35,351 bases of DNA. Source: a virus. The position numbers and the translations under genes are program-made. Location: IMG/VR virus record IMGVR_UViG_3300031787_000433, positions 1-35,351 of that record, one strand, 5' to 3'. Each line of letters starts with the position of its first letter. Position 1 is the first letter of the stretch. The notes under the pieces were generated by a model. It was not told the origin of the DNA. It ran no database searches and saw nothing but the letters and a program-made list of their open reading frames with translations. This document shows, one piece after another, positions 1-7,299 of this stretch.

Positions 1-127
1 GATGTCAAGCTGCGTTCCCTTGAGGATCTGCATGATTCCACGCGCCGAACTTGTGGGGTTTTTAGCGTCTGTATCAAATCGTGATTCGTGCCACGCTAGA
101 GCAACGAGGATCCGTTTCCACATCGCG
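1..127. repeat. Terminal direct repeat, left copy (circular contig overlap)
   Basis: Bases 1-127 are identical to 35225-35351. The length of 127 matches a common largest k-mer setting of de Bruijn assemblers, so this is most likely assembly overlap of a circular molecule and not a biological repeat. The transglycosylase gene reads through the joint without a frame break. Confidence 0.95.
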
Positions 128-210
128 GTATCGACTGATTTGAAGCGGGGCTGCATTTCGTTGACCGCTGCATTTGCCAATTCCGCCACCGTCCTTGCAT
201 CAATTCGCAT
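1..210 (-). CDS. Lytic transglycosylase, N-terminal part (continues at window end)
   Basis: This is the first 70 codons of a 151-residue SLT-type lytic transglycosylase. The start ATG at 210-208 overlaps the TAA of the upstream gene (TAATG). Reading runs off base 1 and resumes in frame at 35224, because the molecule is circular. The catalytic glutamate lies in the HESRFD motif (about E42), followed by ARGIMQI, both typical of SLT domains; the enzyme cleaves the peptidoglycan glycan strand. There is no signal peptide. Its position next to capsid candidates suggests a virion-borne enzyme that opens the cell wall during entry, which is inference. Confidence 0.9.
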   Translation of the reverse strand, partial: MRIDARTVAELANAAVNEMQPRFKSVDTAMWKRILVALAWHESRFDTDAKNPTSSARGIMQILKGTQLDI

Positions 211-965
211 TATTTTTCTCCCTGAGCAACGGCAAATTCGGCAATGCACTTGACCGGATAGCGAACGTACTTGCCGGTCGTTGGTATGTATTGAACTACC
301 TGTGCAAATACTTGTGGTGCTTGTACGATCTGACCGCCGTCGCTGTTGGAGATTACTGCGTACATATCATTGAACTCCCACGGGCAAGGAATACCTACCG
401 ACATATCGGATACGTTGAAGCTCAAAAGGTTGCCAAATTCGTCGCGGCTGCCTACCGACGGCACAGACAAATCTCGAAGAAGGTTTACGCCGCCAATGAC
501 AAAAGCCGGTCGAAACCAGTTGTGCGACCAGTCACTAATAAGCCCATCCCGAAACCGGGACACAACAAAGGACTGATTTGTGCAAAGGCTTGTGTCAATG
601 GCTGCATTTGTTGGGCCATCCTGATCCGGCGAGCCTGTAAGACGGTGATCATACGCTCGAAAATGGATTTTTGTTACTACGATCTTATTCGCAGTACGCA
701 AATATCCGGTATCGGTCATTGGTCGCAAGCGCGTTGAATATGGGCTTGCTGTAACGGCGGTTGTGCCGGGGCTTGTTGGCATTTGCGTCAATTCGTCGTG
801 CTCGATATTGCCGCCGCCGTTTGTCAGCCAATAGCCATCATTGGAGTTAGGAACCCAATTCTCAGCAAAATCCGGATTTGTGTCCGTCGTAGAAAACCAC
901 ATCGCCGTCCGAATGTCATATATCGGCGTTTGCAGCAATCGTTCGATTCGATTGTGGTCAAGCAT
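210..965 (-). CDS. Candidate capsid protein A (beta-rich, 251 aa)
   Basis: I cannot assign this by homology. The 251-residue protein has no signal peptide or membrane segment and is rich in alternating hydrophobic stretches that suggest a beta-sandwich. It ends YPVKCIAEFAVAQ, closely matching the end of the next protein upstream (YPIRCELQFIGAK), so the two look paralogous. An AAGG element lies about 9 nt before the ATG at 965. It is the third of three consecutive beta-rich genes in the late unit. Inference: a jelly-roll capsid or vertex protein of a tailless virus. Alternative: a spike or minor structural protein. Confidence 0.55.
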   Translation of the reverse strand: MLDHNRIERLLQTPIYDIRTAMWFSTTDTNPDFAENWVPNSNDGYWLTNGGGNIEHDELTQMPTSPGTTAVTASPYSTRLRPMTDTGYLRTANKIVVTKIHFRAYDHRLTGSPDQDGPTNAAIDTSLCTNQSFVVSRFRDGLISDWSHNWFRPAFVIGGVNLLRDLSVPSVGSRDEFGNLLSFNVSDMSVGIPCPWEFNDMYAVISNSDGGQIVQAPQVFAQVVQYIPTTGKYVRYPVKCIAEFAVAQGEK

Positions 966-980
966 TTTTTTGAGCCTTAA

Positions 981-1400
981 TTATCGCTTCGCGCCAATGA
1001 ATTGCAATTCGCAGCGGATCGGGTAGGTCGCTCCAAAGAGTGCCGTAGCAGAGTCAACCGTAAATACAACCTGATAATTTGTGTTCGCTGCGAGGCTGAA
1101 CTTCGGCACGTTGCTGTTAGAATCGTACCACATTGACAGAAACGCAAAAACGTCGCACGGCGTAGAGGCTAGTACAGCCGATGTATCGTTTGCGAGGATC
1201 TGCAACATGATACGATCGCGGGTTTGCTGAGTGGGCAAAATTGCCCCGGCGGTATTGAAAAAAGCACCGCGCACGCTCACAACGTCAATGTTGAAACCGG
1301 GTGTCTTAAACACCTGATCTGCCGGCTGCGCGGCGGCGGTAATGTTGTTTTTCAGCGTCCAGATGTAAAGACCTGATGCTGGTATGAGTTGCGGTTCCAT
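981..1400 (-). CDS. Candidate capsid protein B (single jelly-roll size, 139 aa)
   Basis: This compact 139-residue protein has about eight predicted beta stretches (for example FNIDVVSVRGAFF, RDRIMLQIL, NYQVVFTV) and the C-terminal strand YPIRCELQF shared with the 251-residue neighbour. The size and pattern suit a single jelly-roll. The gene follows a 149-bp non-coding gap with a strong hairpin (1443-1477), the largest gap in this part of the unit. No family was recognised. Inference: minor or major capsid protein with a vertical single beta-barrel. A structure prediction would settle this. Confidence 0.55.
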   Translation of the reverse strand: MEPQLIPASGLYIWTLKNNITAAAQPADQVFKTPGFNIDVVSVRGAFFNTAGAILPTQQTRDRIMLQILANDTSAVLASTPCDVFAFLSMWYDSNSNVPKFSLAANTNYQVVFTVDSATALFGATYPIRCELQFIGAKR

Positions 1401-1442
1401 GATGACTTCTTGGGGTTACGGGTGATGGTGGTATCCGCCGAC

Positions 1443-1477
1443 CTCGCACCGGGCCGACTTGGATGACCCGGTGCGAG
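1443..1477 (-). other. Strong intergenic hairpin between capsid candidates
   Basis: A perfect 11-bp inverted repeat (1443-1453 with 1467-1477, arm CTCGCACCGGG) closes a 13-nt loop in the 149-bp gap between the 204-residue and 139-residue capsid candidates. No T tract follows on the minus strand, so it is not a classical intrinsic terminator. It could protect the upstream mRNA 3' end or partly attenuate transcription, setting capsid protein ratios. A smaller 5-bp stem lies at 1498-1515. Confidence 0.6.
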
Positions 1478-1549
1478 TTGCGTGTTGGCGGTAAGAGTGC
1501 TACGTTTTTCAGTAGCAGTACGACAACGCTTGTGCGTACATCCAACCGC

Positions 1550-2164
1550 TTAGGCAGTTGGACGGCTCTGAGCACCCCAGTACCGCAGCGTCACGTTAAA
1601 TCCACGGTTGGATGTCGTGAAGCCGGCGTTTGGAAGGTGCGGGTTCGTTGCTCCCGAAGCAGCAAGCGAATAGCCACTGTTTGGCAGGAACGTAATAACG
1701 ATGTCGCCGCCCTTTGGAACCTCAATCGGCTCTGGGAGCGTGAAAATCGGAGCGAACTTCTGCACTGCCGTCAATGTACCGCTGACGTTAATCAGTTGGT
1801 ACGGAACGAGATCCTCAAGCGCAAAGCGATCTTCAGCCTTGCCCAGAATCGAGAACTGGATGTAGCTGAAGCGGTTGAAACCTTCGATTTGCGATGCTGC
1901 CGGCTCACTCTCATTTGCTGCGAAAGCAAGGTTGTGATTGAGCTGGATAGCCCTGATATACACGGCACGCTGCTGAGCGAGTACCGAAAGGACGCTTGTG
2001 CGGTACGTCGTGCTCTTCGATGCTGTGTTATCGAAAAATGTGTACGACGAGTCAAGCGTAGCACCGGGATTGATCAAAACACTGTCTTGACCAATGGCCC
2101 ATGTATTTTGAACTGACGCGCCGGCTGGCGGTAGTCCAAAGCCGTCTGGAACGATTTGCGACAT
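1550..2164 (-). CDS. Candidate major capsid protein (jelly-roll-like, 204 aa)
   Basis: The 204-residue protein has no membrane segment and is beta-rich, ending in FNVTLRYWGAQ, a final strand like those of the two downstream genes. A good Shine-Dalgarno (AAAGGAA, 6 nt from the ATG) and a strong hairpin behind the gene suit a highly expressed product. Its size is in the range of the single-jelly-roll capsid proteins of Thermus phage P23-77 and halovirus SH1 (established for those viruses), but I see no direct sequence match. Inference: major capsid protein. Alternative: other beta-sandwich virion protein. Confidence 0.5.
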   Translation of the reverse strand: MSQIVPDGFGLPPAGASVQNTWAIGQDSVLINPGATLDSSYTFFDNTASKSTTYRTSVLSVLAQQRAVYIRAIQLNHNLAFAANESEPAASQIEGFNRFSYIQFSILGKAEDRFALEDLVPYQLINVSGTLTAVQKFAPIFTLPEPIEVPKGGDIVITFLPNSGYSLAASGATNPHLPNAGFTTSNRGFNVTLRYWGAQSRPTA

Positions 2165-2227
2165 TGCAAATTCCTTTGAATTGATTAGAAATGATTATTT
2201 GACTGAGAGAGCGAGTGTCTGAAAGAC

Positions 2228-2776
2228 TTAGAACGGGCTGGTAGAGAACATCGGAGCGTTTCCGGCTGCGCTAGGCGAACCGTAACCGTCGCTGTAACCT
2301 TCGAGACCCTTGCTTGCAGCGTAATCCGGTGCAAAGCGATCCATCATGCCATCGTAGCTCGGTGCATACGTGCCATTTGGAAGCTGCGTCATCCGTGCGC
2401 CGGCTTGCATTGCTGCGGCAAGTCCATTTGCAGGCGTTTCTCCACCCGTTGAATCCGTTGTACCGGATTCGTCCATGCGCCACAATGGTTTATCCAGTGC
2501 CTTTTCAATCGGTGCGCGACCGGCTGTATAGGCAAGTTGGACGGCTCCCAAAGCCCACGCAGCGCGGCGCAGACCGGGGATATTAAACAGAGCACCGATG
2601 CCCCACGTTGAAGCAAATGCCACACCCAGACCCGCGTACGAGTTCAGATTCAGCAATGTAGAAGGCAGAATCCACGTTACCGCAGCGAGCAAAGCCGATA
2701 CGTCATCGGTAAGCTCCTGCTTTGACATGGAATGCTTCAGATTTTGATTGATCTGAAGCGAAAATTTACGTGCCAT
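2228..2776 (-). CDS. Probable membrane-associated virion protein (182 aa)
   Basis: I do not recognise this family. The N-terminal 30 residues are polar. Residues about 28-85 are strongly hydrophobic and Gly/Ala-rich, enough for two membrane segments (around LLAAVTWILPSTLL and GLGVAFASTWGIGALF). The C-terminal half is hydrophilic, with many Gly, Ser and Tyr. GGAG lies 10-12 nt before the ATG. It sits directly upstream of the capsid candidates in transcription order. Inference: a protein embedded in an internal virion membrane. Confidence 0.55.
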   Translation of the reverse strand: MARKFSLQINQNLKHSMSKQELTDDVSALLAAVTWILPSTLLNLNSYAGLGVAFASTWGIGALFNIPGLRRAAWALGAVQLAYTAGRAPIEKALDKPLWRMDESGTTDSTGGETPANGLAAAMQAGARMTQLPNGTYAPSYDGMMDRFAPDYAASKGLEGYSDGYGSPSAAGNAPMFSTSPF

Positions 2777-2807
2777 AAAGCACTACTCCGTAAAAATGGT
2801 TGAAAAA

Positions 2808-4022
2808 TTACATTCTTCGATTGGTTCCGGCCCGGTAAACGTACGCTGCTGTACCACCGAGTACCAGCCACATCCACCACGGGAATCCGGCTTGTTGTGC
2901 TTTGGCGCGTGTAGGATCCAGCTTGTTCGCTTCCGTGTCAAATTCTCCACCGCTATTTTGTGCGGTTGTAGGGGCGTTAGGCATTGTTGGTTGCTGAGGC
3001 GTTACGTTTGTGCCGATAACGCGGCTTGACTCACTCAGCCCCTTTAGGGTTTTGGCTTTACGCTTAGCACGTAGCCCCGCGCCGAGCGCACGCAACACTT
3101 CTTCGCAATCGACATCTGGATCCGCGTCAGTTTCGCACACCAGTACCTTTACCTTGACCTTGAAGGGCTTTGATCCCGGTGCGGGTTCCTCTGTAACGTA
3201 GGCGGATGCTTTTACGAGTCGTTCTTCACAGTCATCGCACCAATTCGGATCCTGCGGTACTTGCGACAAGCCCATCATGCCGGGTACTCCACCTTCCTCG
3301 ATCGAGCCTTTAAGAGCTTTCAGAAGTTCATCGCAGTCCATCTGCGGATCTTCTTCCATGTCGCCTTCGCAGATAATCTTCTTAAATGCTACGGGAATCT
3401 CGATCGCTCCCGGTGACGGGCGTGCGCTAACGTGCAGCGTCTTATCGACCCATTTCTCAACGCAATTTTCGGGCGGCGGACAATCTTCGCCGGTAGTATC
3501 ATCTTTTTTCTTCGTACCACCACCGCCTGTATTGTCTTTAGGTTTTGGTAAGAGCTTGATGACGTAAAGAAATTCGACCGGATTTGCTTTGATGTATGGC
3601 GTGTTCCGCCATTGTGGGATTTCCGCCGGCCCAACAATAAGCCCGTATTGATCCGTAATCGCGCTTGGCTTACTCGTAACAATCCACAGAGACGGTGTGC
3701 CGGCTCCGATCTGATTTCTCACCACCACTGGCAATGATTTATCGCTTTGCGATGGTGTATCACCCCAATATCCAAGCGTATCGGTGTAATTACCCGGCAT
3801 ACCCATCCAGCCTTTTGTTGGATTGATAAAGGCTTGCACGACCGCGATAGCTTGCTGACGCAATTGTGGATCAGTTGGCTTGTGCAGTTGGTATTTGGTC
3901 GGGTTATAGGCTTCGTCATACAGACTTCCCATGCCATAACGCATACCACAATTACCAGCAAGGCCGCGTCCTTGTTGTTTTGCAGGCTGAAAGCTGTGAA
4001 ATCCCGTCGAATGCTTGAACAT
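2808..4022 (-). CDS. Tail-anchored Cys-rich protein with internal duplication (404 aa)
   Basis: The start at 4022 is chosen because it lies 11 nt after the preceding stop; longer readings overlap that gene. Residues 1-160 are a mixed N-terminal domain. A Gly/Lys linker (about 163-178) leads into two copies of a roughly 50-residue module (187-238 and 265-314). Each has matching cysteines (C187, C218, C230 and C265, C296, C306) around the pattern CE-D-DP-DC-E-L-AL. A Pro/Thr/Asn-rich stretch follows, then a hydrophobic segment at 380-396 with a basic tail. No family was recognised. Inference: a membrane-anchored virion protein whose paired domains may bind metal or form disulfides. Confidence 0.6.
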   Translation of the reverse strand: MFKHSTGFHSFQPAKQQGRGLAGNCGMRYGMGSLYDEAYNPTKYQLHKPTDPQLRQQAIAVVQAFINPTKGWMGMPGNYTDTLGYWGDTPSQSDKSLPVVVRNQIGAGTPSLWIVTSKPSAITDQYGLIVGPAEIPQWRNTPYIKANPVEFLYVIKLLPKPKDNTGGGGTKKKDDTTGEDCPPPENCVEKWVDKTLHVSARPSPGAIEIPVAFKKIICEGDMEEDPQMDCDELLKALKGSIEEGGVPGMMGLSQVPQDPNWCDDCEERLVKASAYVTEEPAPGSKPFKVKVKVLVCETDADPDVDCEEVLRALGAGLRAKRKAKTLKGLSESSRVIGTNVTPQQPTMPNAPTTAQNSGGEFDTEANKLDPTRAKAQQAGFPWWMWLVLGGTAAYVYRAGTNRRM

Positions 4023-4033
4023 TGTTGATTTTC

Positions 4034-4261
4034 TCACTTTGTTGCAAAGTAAATGATCGCTCCTGCGGCAATAACAGCAACGACATACCACATAGTGTTG
4101 TTGTCGGGTTGTTGTTCGTAGGTTTCCTGCTCATTTGCAGTAGTCGTGTAACCGCCTTTCGGTGCGCCTACAAATCCGGGCGCACGTACGACGGGCATAT
4201 TTCCAAGCGGCGTACTGCTGCGGTACGCATAGGCGGTTGACGGCATGATATTGGACTGCAT
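4034..4261 (-). CDS. Small tail-anchored protein (75 aa)
   Basis: The start at 4261 is preferred because it lies just after the upstream stop (4266); the open frame runs back to 4360, but that would overlap the previous gene by 95 bp. The N-terminus is Pro/Gly/Thr-rich. The final 20 residues (from MWYVVAVIAAGAIIYF) form one hydrophobic segment ending in Lys. No family was recognised. It is one of a series of single-anchor proteins in this unit. Start confidence is modest because no clear ribosome site is visible. Confidence 0.55.
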   Translation of the reverse strand: MQSNIMPSTAYAYRSSTPLGNMPVVRAPGFVGAPKGGYTTTANEQETYEQQPDNNTMWYVVAVIAAGAIIYFATK

Positions 4262-4265
4262 AGGT

Positions 4266-4835
4266 TTATGGAAATTCTTTCGGATAACGTCGGCCCACAT
4301 AGCCGGGGCGTACACCCGGATCGAACGATTGACGAATGCGCTCTTTTGCTTTGGGGGCAAGAACGATTGGCAATACTCTATCTTCTTCAGGTGTTGTTAC
4401 CGGATCATTGTTGCTTGGCGTGCTGTAACGGCTACTGTAATAACCGCCGTGCTCATAGCTCGAAGAGGACGGATTGTTTTCAGTAGTCGTTGGTGCATAC
4501 GTGTACGGATTCGCCTCGCTTGGGGAATAGGACGTGTCTGCGCTGTGCATATCGGTATAGTCACTTGAGCGACGGTTTCCGCTCTGAACATTGATTACAA
4601 TGTTAGGCATCATCATCGTAGCTGATTGACCGCTACCGGCTCCGGGAGTGTTTGCTGAGTACCGAGGCTGACCGCCGCCATTGCATCCACATCCGCAATC
4701 GGAAGTTGATCGACACTTGCGCGAAGGACAGCACGCGCCGGTAATTCGCAGATCCCGCGCAGGAATGTTGCGATTTGGCTTATCGTAGGCGTTTGAGTAA
4801 CGCCTGCCGATAGGTGGTGTAATAGGACTCATCAT
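4266..4835 (-). CDS. Low-complexity Ser/Tyr/Pro-rich protein with Cys cluster (189 aa)
   Basis: The protein is hydrophilic and probably disordered, rich in Ser, Thr, Tyr, Asn and Pro. A cysteine cluster lies near residues 35-51 (CCPSRKC, DCGCGC). A short beta-prone stretch (MMMPNIVINVQSG) lies near the middle, and the C-terminus is basic. AAGGA precedes the ATG by 6-7 nt, and the gene begins one base after the upstream stop. Function is unknown. The Cys cluster could bind metal. Alternative: a linker or spike-base protein of the virion. Confidence 0.6.
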   Translation of the reverse strand: MMSPITPPIGRRYSNAYDKPNRNIPARDLRITGACCPSRKCRSTSDCGCGCNGGGQPRYSANTPGAGSGQSATMMMPNIVINVQSGNRRSSDYTDMHSADTSYSPSEANPYTYAPTTTENNPSSSSYEHGGYYSSRYSTPSNNDPVTTPEEDRVLPIVLAPKAKERIRQSFDPGVRPGYVGRRYPKEFP

Positions 4836-4836
4836 A

Positions 4837-6249
4837 TCATTTCCTTAGAGCTAGATATGCAATGCCGGCGGCTCCGGCTACGCCAAGCAACGCCACCATC
4901 GGAGAAATGCCGCCGTCACGCTGCGTATTCATGCCGGTTTTTGCACGGATCTCGTCAGCAAAGCAATCACGCTTGTCTGCCGGAACGATGTCGGGTATGC
5001 TCATTTTATTGTAGCCGCGACGGTAAAGATCCCAAGCTCGCTCTGTCAATCCCTTTAGAGCAATTCGATCGAGCGAACACGGACTTACCGGTACTCCATG
5101 AGCGATTTGATAGATTCCACGCCATTCCGCAGCCGTCTGAAGATCATTGGTTTCGCTGGCTGTTAGTCCGGCAACCTCAATAGCGCGAGGAATAGCAGCC
5201 GTTGGAGTTGTCATCGCCGTCAGCATCATATTCTGTAGGGCTGGCGTTTTGGTAATCGTGCCGTTATTGATGATTTCTTGCTTGGCTGTTCCGGATTTGA
5301 TCGAACCGCGTACCTGATTGATTGTATCCATGATGTAAAGAGACTGAGCAGCGTTCTCCACCTCTTTACTGACATCGGCTGCATAGTCGTTCATAATCCG
5401 GTTCACGCCATTCACGTCGATTCCGAATTGCTGTGCAGCCGATTTGTAATCCCCGGCTTGCACCTTTTCGTAGAACGTTGTTGCGTCTTTGACGCTAGAG
5501 CGAAACTCCGCTGGCACTACAAGATTGGCAGCCGTCGCCAACTCAGAAATTGTTACCGGCTTATTTTGTGCAAGATTTTGAATTGCCGGCGTAAAGCTGA
5601 GAAACGTCGATGCGTCAATGCTCAAAAACGAACCTACATACGGCGCACACGCTTTCATTGCGAGATCAATCGCTATTGCGGCATACTCCATGAAAAGTTC
5701 GCCTACATACGACCACGTTGTAGGTCGTCCTACGATTTTAATGACAATCGGCTGATTATTCGGGCCTTCATTTTCGAGCTGAATAAGCCGGTTCATAACA
5801 TTTCCGCGTATCTCTGGGAAGATTGTACGCTCAATGTACCCGCCGCCTTCACCTCGCTTGACCTCGATGATTGTAGGGCTTGCGCCCAAAGCACCTGATT
5901 CAGTCAGGTTCTTGGACATTACATTTTCATTATCGCCGCTGAAACGTTCAGTAAGAAGGACAATAGCCCGATTGTGCTTATTACGGAAAACACCAAAGCC
6001 CGACCGATTTACTGTTTCGGGAAGCATTAGACCGAATGCCGATCCGGGAACGCGAGTATTTTGTGCGCCGAGGGCATCATACAGCACGTCATCGTTATTC
6101 AGCCAAGTGAAATGCGGGACTTCGTGACCAAGTTTTCGCGGATCCGTTTGCGACGGGGATACGGACGAGGCCAGACCGCTGTAACGGGTGCTGATTTGCT
6201 TTCTGTCGTAGGACGGTGAAAAGCGATCTTCAAGAGTGACAAGTTCCAT
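4837..6249 (-). CDS. Large tail-anchored virion protein (470 aa)
   Basis: The start at 6249 overlaps the preceding TAA (TAATG), which favours it over an upstream ATG at 6270. The 470 residues show no ATPase or other known motif. The first 180 are mixed alpha/beta, about 180-450 are largely helical, and 450-468 form one hydrophobic segment (MVALLGVAGAAGIAYLAL) followed by RK. It is the largest protein of the membrane-anchored group. Inference: a major membrane-associated virion component, perhaps a vertex or penetration protein. There is no terminase- or portal-like signature. Confidence 0.6.
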   Translation of the reverse strand: MELVTLEDRFSPSYDRKQISTRYSGLASSVSPSQTDPRKLGHEVPHFTWLNNDDVLYDALGAQNTRVPGSAFGLMLPETVNRSGFGVFRNKHNRAIVLLTERFSGDNENVMSKNLTESGALGASPTIIEVKRGEGGGYIERTIFPEIRGNVMNRLIQLENEGPNNQPIVIKIVGRPTTWSYVGELFMEYAAIAIDLAMKACAPYVGSFLSIDASTFLSFTPAIQNLAQNKPVTISELATAANLVVPAEFRSSVKDATTFYEKVQAGDYKSAAQQFGIDVNGVNRIMNDYAADVSKEVENAAQSLYIMDTINQVRGSIKSGTAKQEIINNGTITKTPALQNMMLTAMTTPTAAIPRAIEVAGLTASETNDLQTAAEWRGIYQIAHGVPVSPCSLDRIALKGLTERAWDLYRRGYNKMSIPDIVPADKRDCFADEIRAKTGMNTQRDGGISPMVALLGVAGAAGIAYLALRK

Positions 6250-6464
6250 TACCAGCGTCCTATCGGGCAAGTTTGGTCAATCAAAAGCGTTTTTTGCGGC
6301 AGAAAGCAGTTACATACAGAGCATTTTTCACGCGGAGCCGTCGCCCGGTTCGGGCAGGACATACATTGCATATACCGCATCTCTGCGGTTTCCATGCTTG
6401 CCGTAGGCTTGAACGTAGCGCGAAGCAGATTTACTGCGCCCTGTAAGTATTGCCTGACTGTCAT
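6249..6464 (-). CDS. Small zinc-binding protein (71 aa)
   Basis: The start at 6464 follows the upstream stop by 5 nt; longer readings run into the neighbouring gene. Residues about 33-71 carry CMSC, CSVCNC and a terminal CPIGRW, a layout seen in small phage zinc-ribbon proteins ending in CP-x-x-W. The N-terminal half is basic and amphipathic (VRQYLQGAVNLLRATF). It may bind zinc and contact nucleic acid or protein. No precise function can be assigned. Confidence 0.65.
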   Translation of the reverse strand: MTVRQYLQGAVNLLRATFKPTASMETAEMRYMQCMSCPNRATAPREKCSVCNCFLPQKTLLIDQTCPIGRW

Positions 6465-6469
6465 TTTTT

Positions 6470-6727
6470 TCACTTCAGCAGCATATAGGCGACAAGGATG
6501 GCAACGCCCCCGCCAACGATCCACGGGATATAACTCTGTACCTCTTGAGCTACGCCCTGACCGCAAATCTTCTTTTGAACGTCAATCGGGAGACCTTTAA
6601 TGATCTCCATGACATTTTCGTTCGGCAGACGCTTAATGATGTCGGTAGCTTGCTCAACTCCGATCCTTGTCCAGTCGATTTCGATTCCGAGTCCGGAAAC
6701 ACCGGCAGTGCAACCGCATGAAGCCAT
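6470..6727 (-). CDS. Small tail-anchored protein (85 aa)
   Basis: This 85-residue protein begins with a short Cys/Gly-rich stretch (CGCTAGVSGLG), continues with an amphipathic helical part, and ends in one hydrophobic segment (YIPWIVGGGVAILVAYMLL) plus Lys. AAAGG lies about 9 nt before the ATG. No homology was recognised. The layout is the same as in the 75-, 126- and 470-residue proteins of this unit, suggesting insertion into a common membrane. Confidence 0.65.
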   Translation of the reverse strand: MASCGCTAGVSGLGIEIDWTRIGVEQATDIIKRLPNENVMEIIKGLPIDVQKKICGQGVAQEVQSYIPWIVGGGVAILVAYMLLK

Positions 6728-6744
6728 GATTTGAACCTTTCAGC

Positions 6745-7299
6745 TTAAAAAACGTCAATAACTTTTTTGCGAATCACGGGAGATTTCTCCCATGCAAACC
6801 CATTTTTGCCGGCAACCGGATCCATCGGGAACCAGCGATACTCACCCTCAGCGTTAGGCATCAAAACCTCAACGTAAACGTGCGTGAAATCCTGTCCACG
6901 CCAAGCGATGACCTTGTACTTAACACGGAATCCCATTGCACCAAGAAGGGCGGCAAGCATCATCGACATATCATCGCAGTCGCCAACTAATACACCAAGC
7001 TGATGCTTAGGTGCGATCAAAAATTCTGTTGTTGACGGATTTTTGACATCGGCCCATTCGGTAACGTGCTGATGATCGAATTTGTAGTCGATATTATCCA
7101 CTACCCAATCGAACGCTGCCTTCACTTTGCAGAACTCTTTTTGCACACCCGACGTGCCTGAGCACTGAGCTGATAATCTTTTTGCCAACGTTTTAACGTC
7201 GGGAGTACGCGAATCGCGCCGCGCAAGCCTGATCATGTGATCGAGCGTTTTACCAATGGCTGAATCGCCCTTGCCTATGTCGCGCACAACCGTTTTCAT
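6745..7299 (-). CDS. Transglutaminase-like cysteine protease-fold protein (184 aa)
   Basis: The protein shows the three transglutaminase-like active-site blocks in order: GDCDDMS (C108), THVYVEV (H140) and MDPVA (D160). Members of this superfamily act as transglutaminases, proteases or amidases, so the Cys-His-Asp triad supports an active enzyme without naming its substrate. There is no signal peptide. Its ATG directly follows the TAA of the tail-anchored neighbour. Inference: it may process or crosslink virion proteins during assembly, or attack the cell envelope at entry. Complete blocks argue against a degenerate copy. Confidence 0.85.
   Translation of the reverse strand: MKTVVRDIGKGDSAIGKTLDHMIRLARRDSRTPDVKTLAKRLSAQCSGTSGVQKEFCKVKAAFDWVVDNIDYKFDHQHVTEWADVKNPSTTEFLIAPKHQLGVLVGDCDDMSMMLAALLGAMGFRVKYKVIAWRGQDFTHVYVEVLMPNAEGEYRWFPMDPVAGKNGFAWEKSPVIRKKVIDVF

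Noticed and set aside
1-127. Biological terminal repeat as in linear tailed-phage genomes
   Set aside because: The length equals a usual assembler k-mer and a gene reads through the joint; circular overlap is simpler.
1463-2116. Plus-strand frame of 217 residues opposite the major capsid candidate
   Set aside because: Antisense shadow; basic, Cys/Arg-rich composition unlike neighbours and no ribosome site. The minus frame has a good one.
6249-6566. Longer 105-residue reading of the zinc-binding gene
   Set aside because: The extra N-terminus overlaps the coding end of the previous gene; the ATG at 6464 follows that stop by 5 nt.
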